Shown here piece by piece: positions 15,966 through 22,221 of a DNA stretch of 22,221 nt. Below the pieces are notes generated by a model, which saw nothing but the letters and a program-made list of their open reading frames with translations, was not told the DNA's origin and made no database searches. Position numbers and translations under genes: made by a program. Position 1 is the first letter of the stretch. Every line of letters begins with the position of its first letter. Origin of the DNA: JBOIBN01 sp050739575 (GTDB taxonomy: Bacteria > Pseudomonadota > Gammaproteobacteria > JAKDMP01); assembly GCA_050739575.1 (NCBI GenBank), contig JBOIBN010000040.1, positions 1 through 22,221 on the forward strand, written 5' to 3'.

Positions 15966-17065
15966 GCCGCAGCCGCCACGTTGTGAGCCCGTGCACCGAG
16001 ACGGTGCCGCACCCGATCGTTCACCTTGCCCGCGAGCTGCCCGCAGGCAGCGGCAATGTCCTCACCGCGGGTGCGTCGCGTCACCGTCATAAAGCCTGCC
16101 GCGAGCACGATCTCGCGAAAGCGGTCAATGCGTTCGGACGGAGAACTCCGGAACCGCGCGCCCGGAAACGGGTTGAAGGGAATCAGGTTCACCTTGGCGC
16201 GCAGGCCCTCAAGACAGCGCACTAGGGCACGGGCCTGCGAATCGCTGTCGTTCACGCCGTCGAGCATCACATATTCGATCGTGACGTGACGATGCGGATT
16301 GCGCCCCACGTAACGCCGGCAGGCCGCCATCAACTCGGCGATCGGATGACGCCGGTTGATCGGCACCAGCTCGTCGCGAAGCGCATCCTCGGCGGCATGC
16401 AGCGATACCGCGAGCGCCACGTCGCAGTCTTCTGCGAGGCGATCGATCGCCGGCACCAGGCCGGACGTACTTACCGTCACCCGCCGCTTGGACAGACTGA
16501 AGCCGAGGGGATCGGTCAACAGCCGGAGCGCGGGGACAAGATTGCGATAGTTGGCAAGCGGCTCGCCCATGCCCATGAAAACCACATTCGAGACCGCCGG
16601 ACGTTCGGTGTCGCCGGCAGCGAGCAGGCGATTTGCGAGCCAAACCTGACCCACGATCTCGGCGGTGTCCAGATTGCGGTTGAAGCCCTGTGCGCCAGTC
16701 GCGCAAAACGCGCAGTCCATGGCGCAACCGACCTGCGAAGAGACGCACAGTGTACCCCGATCCGGCTCCGGGATGAAGACCATTTCGATACCGTTGCGCG
16801 CGCCCGAATCGAGCAGCCACTTGCGCGTACCGTCGGCCGCAAACTCTTCATCCAACACCTGCGGAGGAATGATCGTGGCCTCGGCGCAAAGCCGCTCGCG
16901 GAGCGGTTTTGCGAGATCGCTCATCGCGGCGAAATCGCTCACTCCGCGCTGGTACAGCCAAGCCATGAGTTGGCGGGCGCGAAACGGCCGCTCACCACGT
17001 TCGGCGAACCAGGCTTCTAGCCCAATCCGATCAAGACCCAGCAGGTTCACGGCAGAGGCGTCCAT
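15962..17065 (-). CDS. rlmN: Dual-specificity 23S rRNA/tRNA adenine-C2 methyltransferase RlmN
   Basis: RlmN is a radical SAM enzyme that methylates C2 of A2503 in 23S rRNA and A37 in several tRNAs, which tunes translational accuracy. The 367-residue protein has the CX3CX2C cluster motif C114-AMD-C118-AF-C121. It also has the second conserved cysteine C341 in RGEDIAAACGQLAG, which carries the transient methyl group. Further landmarks are FMGMGEPLANY, VTVSTSGLVPAIDRL, AVSLHAAED and NLIPFNPFPG. ATG 17065 follows ndk by 18 nt. The stop overlaps the pilW start (ATGA). Confidence 0.96.
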   Translation of the reverse strand: MDASAVNLLGLDRIGLEAWFAERGERPFRARQLMAWLYQRGVSDFAAMSDLAKPLRERLCAEATIIPPQVLDEEFAADGTRKWLLDSGARNGIEMVFIPEPDRGTLCVSSQVGCAMDCAFCATGAQGFNRNLDTAEIVGQVWLANRLLAAGDTERPAVSNVVFMGMGEPLANYRNLVPALRLLTDPLGFSLSKRRVTVSTSGLVPAIDRLAEDCDVALAVSLHAAEDALRDELVPINRRHPIAELMAACRRYVGRNPHRHVTIEYVMLDGVNDSDSQARALVRCLEGLRAKVNLIPFNPFPGARFRSSPSERIDRFREIVLAAGFMTVTRRTRGEDIAAACGQLAGKVNDRVRHRLGARAHNVAAAA

Positions 17066-17083
17066 AGCGAGCTCAATCCCAGG

Positions 17084-17515
17084 TCAGCGGGTGCGCGGGC
17101 AGAGATCCAGATCGGCGAAAAAGAAGCGGATCTCGCGCTCGGCCGTTTCCGGTGCGTCCGAACCGTGAACCGCATTTTCTTCAATATTGGAGGCAAAATC
17201 GGCACGAATCGTTCCCTTTGTCGCCTCCTTCGGGTTCGTAGCGCCCATGATCTCGCGGTTGCGCGCAACCGCATTTTCTCCTTCCAGCACCTGTACCAGC
17301 ACCGGTCCCGAAGTCATGAACTTGACCAGATCGTTGAAGAAAGGCCGTTCGCGGTGTACCGAGTAGAACGCTTCGGCCTCGCGGCGGGTGAGATGACGCA
17401 TGCGCGCGGCCACGATGGCCAGCCCGGCCGCCTCGAATCGGCTCAGAATGACGCCGATCTTGTGCCCGGCCACGGCATCGGGCTTCACGATCGAAAGGGT
17501 GCGTTCCAGGGCCAT
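17084..17515 (-). CDS. ndk: Nucleoside diphosphate kinase
   Basis: Ndk moves the gamma phosphate of ATP to other nucleoside diphosphates through a phosphohistidine and so balances NTP pools. The 143-residue protein carries the active-site histidine H117 in NAVHGSDAPETA, plus GATNPKEATKGTIR. Two ATG codons are adjacent (17518 and 17515). I chose the second because GGAGG is only 1 nt from the first but 4 nt from the second, and because MALERTLSIVKPDA aligns residue by residue with E. coli Ndk. It has its own promoter and heads the long - strand operon toward der. Confidence 0.96.
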   Translation of the reverse strand: MALERTLSIVKPDAVAGHKIGVILSRFEAAGLAIVAARMRHLTRREAEAFYSVHRERPFFNDLVKFMTSGPVLVQVLEGENAVARNREIMGATNPKEATKGTIRADFASNIEENAVHGSDAPETAEREIRFFFADLDLCPRTR

Positions 17516-17573
17516 CATTCCTCCGGTAACAGGCGGCGCCTTTCATCCAGCGCCCGCCGCAAAAAAACAGAAA

Positions 17574-17602
17574 ATTTTAGTGAATGCTATCCGTTACTGC
17601 AA
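17574..17602 (-). promoter_or_regulatory. Promoter of the ndk-rlmN-pilW-rodZ operon
   Basis: On the - strand TTGCAG (17597-17602) and TAAAAT (17574-17579) are spaced by 17 bp. A start near 17567 would leave a leader of about 50 nt, beginning in a T-rich run. This is the only good sigma70-type match I found between iscA and ndk. Confidence 0.6.
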
Positions 17603-17627
17603 ACTCCGGCGCTTCGCGCGGGGAGTT
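17602..17627 (-). terminator. Inverted repeat after iscA, possible transcript end
   Basis: AACTCC (- strand, 17622-17627) pairs with GGAGTT (17602-17607), and an inner CGC/GCG stem surrounds a GCGAA loop. It lies about 20 nt beyond the iscA stop and directly abuts the ndk -35 box. No T-run follows at once, so it may end the iscA transcript poorly or help separate the two units. Confidence 0.35.
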
Positions 17628-17645
17628 CCATCGGAAAACGCATCC

Positions 17646-17969
17646 TCAGACGTTGAAACTTCCCCCGCAACCGCATTCGTCCTTCACGTTTGGATTCTCG
17701 AAGCGGAAGGTCTGATTCAGGCCGTCGCGTACAAAATCCACCCGCGTGCCGTCGAGCAACGGGAGGCTTCCCCGATTTACCACGAGGCGCACGCCGTGAT
17801 CCTCGAATACCACGTCATCGGGACCCGTTTCATCGGTGTAATCGAGAACGTAAGCGAATCCGGAACAGCCGGTCTTCTTCACGCCCAAGCGCAGACCCGA
17901 CGCGCCTTCGCGCCCGTTAATCAGCCGCTGGACCCGCTCCGCCGCCTGTTCGCTGAGGGTGATTGCCAT
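17646..17969 (-). CDS. iscA: Iron-sulfur cluster assembly carrier IscA
   Basis: IscA is an A-type carrier that takes part in maturing [4Fe-4S] proteins in the cytosol. The 107-residue protein has the three conserved cysteines C35 (KTGCSGFAYVLD), C99 and C101 (NVKDECGCGGSF). It aligns end to end with E. coli IscA (MSITLSDSAAARV, then NPNVKDECGCGESFHV). ErpA is the nearest alternative, but the details favour IscA. No iscR, iscS, iscU, hscBA or fdx gene is next to it in this window: kup lies upstream and ndk downstream. It could supply clusters to RlmN, encoded nearby; that is inference. The ribosome site is weak. Confidence 0.9.
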   Translation of the reverse strand: MAITLSEQAAERVQRLINGREGASGLRLGVKKTGCSGFAYVLDYTDETGPDDVVFEDHGVRLVVNRGSLPLLDGTRVDFVRDGLNQTFRFENPNVKDECGCGGSFNV

Positions 17970-17996
17970 GGATTCAAAAACCGAACCTGACTAATT

Positions 17997-18025
17997 ACTT
18001 TAGCCCGTCGCGCCTCTTCCCGCAA
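17997..18025 (-). promoter_or_regulatory. Promoter of iscA
   Basis: On the - strand TTGCGG (18020-18025) and TAAAGT (17997-18002) are spaced by 17 bp, giving a leader of about 20 nt before ATG 17969. I could not find a convincing IscR box here. Confidence 0.5.
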
Positions 18026-18045
18026 GCCTGCCGCAGGGCGCCCCA

Positions 18046-18061
18046 AGCCGTCAGAACGGCT
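18046..18061 (-). terminator. Small hairpin at the kup stop codon
   Basis: AGCCGT (- strand, 18056-18061) and ACGGCT (18046-18051) form a 6-bp hairpin with a 4-nt loop, overlapping the kup TGA. No T-run follows (TGGGGCG), so a role as terminator is doubtful. Confidence 0.25.
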
Positions 18062-20013
18062 CAGATGCGGACCCGAACGCCCATTTCCACGGTCAGATCG
18101 GAAGGGATATGGTAGGAAGCCGTGGCATCCATCGAATTGCGCACCATGAAGCTGAAGAGCCGATCCCGCCAGCCTGCCATGCCGCCCTTTTTCCTGCCGT
18201 GAACGAGCGACCGGTGGCTGATGTAATAGGTTGTGTCGTCCAGATCGACCATAAGCCCCTGTTGCTTGCAGGTAGCCAGATCGGAAGGCACGTTGGGAGT
18301 CTGCATGTAGCCGTAGTGGAAAATGACCCGCCAGATGCCTTCTTCGTGTTGCGTGATTTCCAGGCGCTCGCCCACCGCAATCCGGGGCACGTCCTCGGTC
18401 AGGACCGTCAACATCACCACCTGCTCCTGCAGTGCCTTGTTGCGACGGACGTGAAAACTCAAGGCGGGAGGTATCTTGCTCACGCGCCCGGTCAGGAACA
18501 CCGCCGTGCCGGGCACGCGGGCGACGTCCAGCTGTTTCAGCCTGGCCTGGAGCGTTTCCGCCTCCTCTGTTTCCTTGTCGGCTTGGGCGGAAAGCAGCTC
18601 TCCGCCGCGCCTCCAGGTGGCCATAATGGTGAAGAAGACAATGCCGACTGTGATCGGGAACCAGCCGCCCTGGGGCAGCTTCATCAGATTCGAACTGAAG
18701 TAGACCAGATCCACGCTGAGGAATCCGACCAGAAACAAAAGAGCGGCGCCCAGCGACCAGCCGCCCCGTTCGCGCGCCACATTGAAGGCGAGAATCGTGG
18801 TGACCAACATGGTCGAGTTGACCGCGATGCCGTAGGCGGCGGCCAAATTGGCGGAGGTCTGAAACGCGAGCACCAGCAGGATCGTGGCCGCCATCAGCAC
18901 CCAGTTCACGGTGGGCACGTAAATCTGTCCGTACATTTCCGCAGAGGTCTGCACCACCCGCAGCCGCGGCATCAACCCGAGTTGCACGGCCTGGCGCGTG
19001 AGGGAGAAGGCGCCGGTTATCGCGGCCTGGGAGGCGATGACCGTCGACACGGTGGCCAGAACGACGAGCGGATACAGCAACCAGTCCGGCGCCAGATTGT
19101 AAAAGGGCTGCACGCTGCCAGAAGGATTGCTGAGAAGCAATGCGCCCTGGCCGAAATAGTTGAGGAGCAGCGCCGGAAGCACAAAGAAAAACCAGACCAT
19201 CCGGATCGGCTTGCGCCCGAAATGTCCCATATCCGCATACAGGGCTTCGCCGCCGGTCGTCACGAGGAAGACCGCGTACAACACCAAAAACCCGATCCAG
19301 CCGTCGTGCAGGAAAAACTCCACGGCATAGAGAGGGTTCACGGCTTCGAGCACTTGCGGTTCGTGCATGATGCCGATCACGCCCAGTATGGCGAGGGTCA
19401 GGAACCAGAGCACCATGACCGGGCCGAACACGGTGCCTACGCGCGCCGTGCCACGGCGCTGAAACGCAAACAACAGAATCAGGATGACGATGGTGATGGG
19501 GATCACCCAGGGATTGAAGCCGGGCGCCGCGATCTCGAGCCCTTCCACCGCGCTCAGGATGGAAATGGCTGGTGTGATCATCACGCCGCCGTAAAGCACC
19601 GCCGCGCCGAACAGACCGAGCAGGATGAGCGCATGTCTTCGGCGCCGATCCATGTCCTTCCACGGCCTGAGCAGGGCAATCAGTGCAAATATGCCGCCTT
19701 CTCCGCGATTGTCGGCGCGCAGCACGAAGGTCATGTATTTGAGCGAGATGACGACAATCAGCGTCCAGAATATGAGCGAAAGCAGCCCCAGCACGTTGGT
19801 CTCGTTGACCGCGAGCGGGTTGGCGCCCTGAAAGCAGGTGTGCAGAGCGTAGATCGTGCTGGTGCCGAGATCGCCGTACACGACGCCCAATACGCCGAGC
19901 GCCACGAGGAACCATTTCCCTTGAGCGTTTTCTCCCGACGATTCCGACGTGGAAGCTGCCTTTCGGGAACGAAAATGCCAGCGCTGAATCCGTTCTTCCC
20001 CAGGTCCGCTCAA
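18061..20013 (-). CDS. kup: Kup-type potassium uptake transporter with altered acidic site
   Basis: Kup proteins import K+ together with H+ across the inner membrane. The 650-residue protein has about 12 membrane helices in its first 460 residues, then a cytosolic C-terminal domain (VPGTAVFLTGRVSKIPPALS ... ETLEITQHEE-like segments) ending in GVRVRI. Family hallmarks are GVVYGDLGTS (42-52), RADNRGEGGIFAL, ITPAISILSAVEGLE, EALYADMGHFG, NYFGQGALLL, ATVIASQAAITGAFSL and NLAAAYGIAVNSTM. Of the three membrane acids needed in E. coli Kup, D23 and E229 are kept (D48, E256), but E116 is replaced by glycine (G143 in LYGGVMITP). The usual GTSPLY reads GTSTIY. The start is probably TTG 20013, with AAGG about a dozen bases upstream; no ATG lies near. 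It is divergent from the DUF1993 gene. Confidence 0.93.
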   Translation of the reverse strand: MSGPGEERIQRWHFRSRKAASTSESSGENAQGKWFLVALGVLGVVYGDLGTSTIYALHTCFQGANPLAVNETNVLGLLSLIFWTLIVVISLKYMTFVLRADNRGEGGIFALIALLRPWKDMDRRRRHALILLGLFGAAVLYGGVMITPAISILSAVEGLEIAAPGFNPWVIPITIVILILLFAFQRRGTARVGTVFGPVMVLWFLTLAILGVIGIMHEPQVLEAVNPLYAVEFFLHDGWIGFLVLYAVFLVTTGGEALYADMGHFGRKPIRMVWFFFVLPALLLNYFGQGALLLSNPSGSVQPFYNLAPDWLLYPLVVLATVSTVIASQAAITGAFSLTRQAVQLGLMPRLRVVQTSAEMYGQIYVPTVNWVLMAATILLVLAFQTSANLAAAYGIAVNSTMLVTTILAFNVARERGGWSLGAALLFLVGFLSVDLVYFSSNLMKLPQGGWFPITVGIVFFTIMATWRRGGELLSAQADKETEEAETLQARLKQLDVARVPGTAVFLTGRVSKIPPALSFHVRRNKALQEQVVMLTVLTEDVPRIAVGERLEITQHEEGIWRVIFHYGYMQTPNVPSDLATCKQQGLMVDLDDTTYYISHRSLVHGRKKGGMAGWRDRLFSFMVRNSMDATASYHIPSDLTVEMGVRVRI

Positions 20014-20045
20014 ATGTCAGATAACCTTCGTAATTGATGATGAAA

Positions 20046-20058
20046 GCCTACCATAGGC
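20046..20058. promoter_or_regulatory. Inverted repeat in the kup / DUF1993 divergent region
   Basis: GCCTA-CCA-TAGGC is a perfect short inverted repeat 33-45 bp upstream of the kup start. A protein binding site is possible, but no known regulator box is recognised. Confidence 0.35.
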
Positions 20059-20086
20059 ATATACGAAACTCTGTGCGTCCGCTCAC

Positions 20087-20099
20087 CGCGTGATACGCG
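20087..20099. promoter_or_regulatory. Second inverted repeat in the divergent region
   Basis: CGCGT-GAT-ACGCG has the same 5-3-5 layout as the repeat at 20046-20058, with centres 41 bp apart. It abuts TAAAAT (20100-20105), a possible -10 box for the DUF1993 gene, for which I see no good -35. Confidence 0.35.
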
Positions 20100-20152
20100 T
20101 AAAATATCCTCTCGCCGAAGACCCGGCGTCCAATCTTCTACGGAGTTATCCC

Positions 20153-20659
20153 ATGACCATTTCGATGTATCAGGCTTCCGTGCCGAACTTTATCCGCCTG
20201 CTGCGCCATCTCGCTGCCATCCTCGACAAGGGAGCCGCTTACGCCGAGACAAAAAAGATCGACCCTGCGGTACTGGTCAGCGCCCGGCTCTACCCCGACA
20301 TGTTCCCGTTGTCGCGCCAGGTGCAGATCGCAACCGACGTAGTCAAGGCTTGTCCGGCACGTCTTAGCGGACAGCAACCGCCGAAATTCGAAGACAACGA
20401 GGCGAGTTTCCCCGAACTTCTGGCGCGTATCGAGAAGACCATCGTCTTTCTGGAAACGTTCAAAGCCGCACAGTTGGACGGGACGGAAGGCAAGCGCATC
20501 GCCGTACCGTCGCGCAACGGATCCATGGAGATGGATGGCCTGCCCTACCTGATGAACTACGTTATCCCAAACTTTTACTTCCACGTGACCACCGCGTATG
20601 CCATCCTCCGACATTGCGGAGTCGAGCTCGGAAAGTCGGATTTTCTCGGCAAACTGTGA
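20153..20659 (+). CDS. DUF1993 family protein
   Basis: This 168-residue soluble protein belongs to the DUF1993 family, which has a DinB-like four-helix fold. It opens with MTISMYQASVPNFIRLLRHLAAILDKGAAYAE, then LYPDMFPLSRQVQIATD and YLMNYVIPNFYFHVTTAYAILRHCGVELGKSDFLG, all family landmarks. The conserved histidine in the last block (FHVTTAYAILR) is typical. No enzymatic role is established for the family. ATG 20153 is chosen because CGGAG (20141-20145) is 7 nt upstream and homology begins there; a longer in-frame start at 20090 would run through the palindrome and the putative -10 box. It probably stands alone or leads the next two + strand genes. Confidence 0.9.
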   Translation: MTISMYQASVPNFIRLLRHLAAILDKGAAYAETKKIDPAVLVSARLYPDMFPLSRQVQIATDVVKACPARLSGQQPPKFEDNEASFPELLARIEKTIVFLETFKAAQLDGTEGKRIAVPSRNGSMEMDGLPYLMNYVIPNFYFHVTTAYAILRHCGVELGKSDFLGKL

Positions 20660-20723
20660 TCATTTGCGCTCGCAGCCCAATTCGGACGGCGCAGCGTAAG
20701 ACCGTTCACGGAGGGCGGCCAAG

Positions 20724-21131
20724 GTGAATGGCGTCGCTCCCGCGCCGGCTGGCGAATCCGATCCGCGCGTCTTCTTCGCGGCCGAGCGCACGCTGCTCGC
20801 CTGGCTGCGCACCGGCATTGCGCTGATGGGATTCGGCTTCGTGATCGCACGATTCGGCCTCTTTCTCGATCTTCTCGCCCACCAGAAAGCCGCGGCAGCA
20901 TCCGGGCAATATCCCGCTTTCTCGGCCTTCATCGGCGTGCTCCTCATGATCGGTGGCGCATTGGCGACACTGGGCGCCACCATTCAGCATCGCCGGTTCG
21001 TCGCGACACTCGCTCCCATGCAGTTGCCGCCCCGCTACTCCACTTACTTCGCCGTAGTCGCAGGCTGGGTATTTGCGCTGCTCGGATTGATCCTCGCCGC
21101 CTATCTCATCGTCACCGAAATCGCGGCGTGA
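20724..21131 (+). CDS. DUF202 (YidH-like) small inner-membrane protein
   Basis: This 135-residue protein has three membrane helices. The first follows the family signature FFAAERTLLAWLRTGIALMGFGFVIARFG (residues 17-45). The second is FSAFIGVLLMIGGALATLGA, and the third is TYFAVVAGWVFALLGLILAAYLIV. DUF202 proteins resemble E. coli YidH and the domain found in fungal VTC proteins; their function is unknown. GTG 20724 is preceded at 8 nt by GGAGGG (20710-20715), a strong ribosome site. The gene lies 64 nt after the DUF1993 gene and 7 nt before the next one, so the pair 20724-21759 is likely cotranscribed. Confidence 0.9.
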   Translation: MNGVAPAPAGESDPRVFFAAERTLLAWLRTGIALMGFGFVIARFGLFLDLLAHQKAAAASGQYPAFSAFIGVLLMIGGALATLGATIQHRRFVATLAPMQLPPRYSTYFAVVAGWVFALLGLILAAYLIVTEIAA

Positions 21132-21138
21132 CGTTTTG

Positions 21139-21759
21139 ATGACGACCGAATCCGTAGCCATTCTCGATTTCTGGTTTGCAGACTGTGCGGAGAATCCAGA
21201 GAAGGCACAAACGCGCGGCTCGTTCTGGTTCGCCGCAGATCCAAACGTCGATGTGGAAATCCGCCGCCGCTTTGCACAGCCGATGAAAGACGCGACATCG
21301 GACATGTTGGAACTGTGGAAGGCCGAACCAAGATCATGTCTCGCGCTCGTCCTCCTGCTCGACCAGTTCCCGCGCAACGCTTGCCGCGGCACGGCTCAAG
21401 CCTTTGCGCACGACGGACAAGCGCTCTCTGTCGCGGAACACGCCGTGGCGGCAAACTATCTCGACGAGCTCACGCCGATCGAGCAGGCGTTTGCGCTGAT
21501 ACCCTTTCAGCACAGTGAATCTCTTTCGATCCAGCGCCGCGGCATCGAACTGTTCATCGCTCTGGAATACCGCGGACCACGCGAATGGCGACCGCTGATC
21601 GGAATCTATCTCGGCTATGCGCGAAAGCACCTTGTCATAATCGAACGCTTCGGCCGCTTTCCGCACCGCAACGTCATTCTCGGTCGCAAGTCCACGTCCG
21701 GGGAAACGGCCTATCTCAAAAACGGCCCCACGTTCGGCCAATCGCCCACGATGGGCTGA
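21139..21759 (+). CDS. DUF924 family protein
   Basis: This 206-residue soluble protein of the DUF924 family has a predicted TPR-like helical fold. Landmarks are VAILDFWFAD, KAQTRGSFWFAADPNVDVEIRRRF, ALVLLLDQFPRNACRGTAQAFAHD, AFALIPFQHSESLSIQRRGIELF and a C-terminal HRNVILGRKSTSGETAYL. The HRN motif near the end is usual. The function of the family is unknown. ATG 21139 is preferred over TTG 21136 directly before it; no clear ribosome site is visible, so translation may depend on the preceding gene 7 nt upstream. It converges on the peptide transporter gene with only 10 nt between stop codons. Confidence 0.9.
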   Translation: MTTESVAILDFWFADCAENPEKAQTRGSFWFAADPNVDVEIRRRFAQPMKDATSDMLELWKAEPRSCLALVLLLDQFPRNACRGTAQAFAHDGQALSVAEHAVAANYLDELTPIEQAFALIPFQHSESLSIQRRGIELFIALEYRGPREWRPLIGIYLGYARKHLVIIERFGRFPHRNVILGRKSTSGETAYLKNGPTFGQSPTMG

Positions 21760-21769
21760 TCGCCAAGAC

Positions 21770-22221
21770 TCAGCGCACGCCGTGCATTAATTTGACGATC
21801 CACGGTGCGGCAATCAGATACAACAAGGCGATCACGATGCCGCCCCACAACAGCCACTCGAACACCTTCGCATAGGCTTCGATGCCGCCGGCGGTAGTGA
21901 ACGTCGCGATCTGTCCCGACAGGTCGTAGGCCACGCTGACTCCGAAAAACCACCCGCCCATCGCGAGCGAGGCTTCGTCCGACGCGGCGAGCTTGCCCAC
22001 TATTCCGTATCCGATCGGTGAAAGAGCAAGTTCGCCGACCGTGGCGCACAGGTACCATGCAAGCAGCGCCCAAGCGGCGACCTTGCCGTCGGACAGTTGC
22101 TGATAATGCACCGCGTAGAGCAGCACGCCGTAACCCAGCGCCACCAGCAACAGGCCGATACCGAACTTGCGCGGCGTCGAGGGATTGATGCCGCGCTTGT
22201 CCAGCCACGGCCACAGCATCG
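21770..22221 (-). CDS. POT/PTR2 proton-dependent oligopeptide transporter, C-terminal part
   Basis: This is the last 150 or so residues of a POT-family MFS transporter that imports di- and tripeptides with protons. The visible part has four hydrophobic segments: FGIGLLLVALGYGVLLYAVHY, WALLAWYLCATVGELALSPIGY, MGGWFFGVSVAYDLSGQIATF and VFEWLLWGGIVIALLYLIAAPWIV. GELALSPIGYGIVGKLA is the conserved helix-10 region of the family (E-x-x-x-SP-x-G). LWPWLDKRGINPSTPRKFG matches the loop before it. The open frame continues off the window, so the true start is outside; the ATG at 22219 is internal. Confidence 0.9.
   Translation of the reverse strand, partial: MLWPWLDKRGINPSTPRKFGIGLLLVALGYGVLLYAVHYQQLSDGKVAAWALLAWYLCATVGELALSPIGYGIVGKLAASDEASLAMGGWFFGVSVAYDLSGQIATFTTAGGIEAYAKVFEWLLWGGIVIALLYLIAAPWIVKLMHGVR

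Noticed and set aside
17921..20037. Very long open frames overlapping kup (664 codons in another - frame, 642 codons on the + strand)
   Set aside because: They are shadows of kup created by GC-rich codon bias. They are rich in Arg, His and Gln, lack membrane helices and match no family.

Overview
This GC-rich window looks chromosomal and comes from a gammaproteobacterium. Three things point there: the purB / nudJ / mnmA neighbourhood, the block iscA - ndk - rlmN - pilW - rodZ - hisS - yfgM - bamB - der (the conserved gammaproteobacterial order, but without ispG), and a type IV pilus pilotin gene. A Xanthomonadales/Lysobacterales-like host is my best guess. That rests on gene order and remembered protein families, not on a search.

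Region 1 (1-4362, + strand) is housekeeping. It holds the 3' end of purB, an acetyltransferase with an extra C-terminal domain, a NudJ-like Nudix hydrolase, the tRNA 2-thiouridylase mnmA, and an ACT-domain malic enzyme. The first four genes are packed, with two overlapping junctions (8 and 4 nt) and one 13-nt gap. The malic enzyme has its own leader and ribosome binding site.

Region 2 (4363-6378) is an accessory island, visibly richer in A+T and loosely packed. It has two small genes: a probable lipoprotein, and a helical protein with an RNxxxH motif of the kind seen in HEPN ribonucleases. Each sits behind a near-identical sigma70-type promoter (28 of 35 positions the same, 17-bp spacers). 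Between and after them are short direct repeats and a hairpin-rich intergenic element of about 300 bp containing two 34-nt stem-loops. This is the most unusual part of the window.

Region 3 (6379-20013, - strand) begins, in transcription order, with kup (K+ uptake), then iscA, then the long block ndk-rlmN-pilW-rodZ-hisS-yfgM-bamB-der. From rlmN to hisS, and again from yfgM to bamB, genes join by 4-nt ATGA or GTGA overlaps. The block links nucleotide balance, rRNA/tRNA modification, histidyl-tRNA synthesis, pilus assembly, cell shape, outer-membrane protein assembly and ribosome maturation. Downstream of der, behind its own promoter, lies a large exported Asp-box (VPS10/sortilin-like) gene. It is broken by an apparent 2-nt deletion. 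The Kup protein lacks an acidic residue that is functionally important in the E. coli protein.

Region 4 (20014-22221) has three small + strand genes of DUF1993, DUF202 and DUF924 type. They run convergently into the 3' part of a POT-family peptide transporter gene cut by the window edge.

I found no tRNA, rRNA, CRISPR array, integrase or intact transposase. The best candidates for something undescribed are the twin-promoter island with the HEPN-like protein and the structured repeat element beside it.
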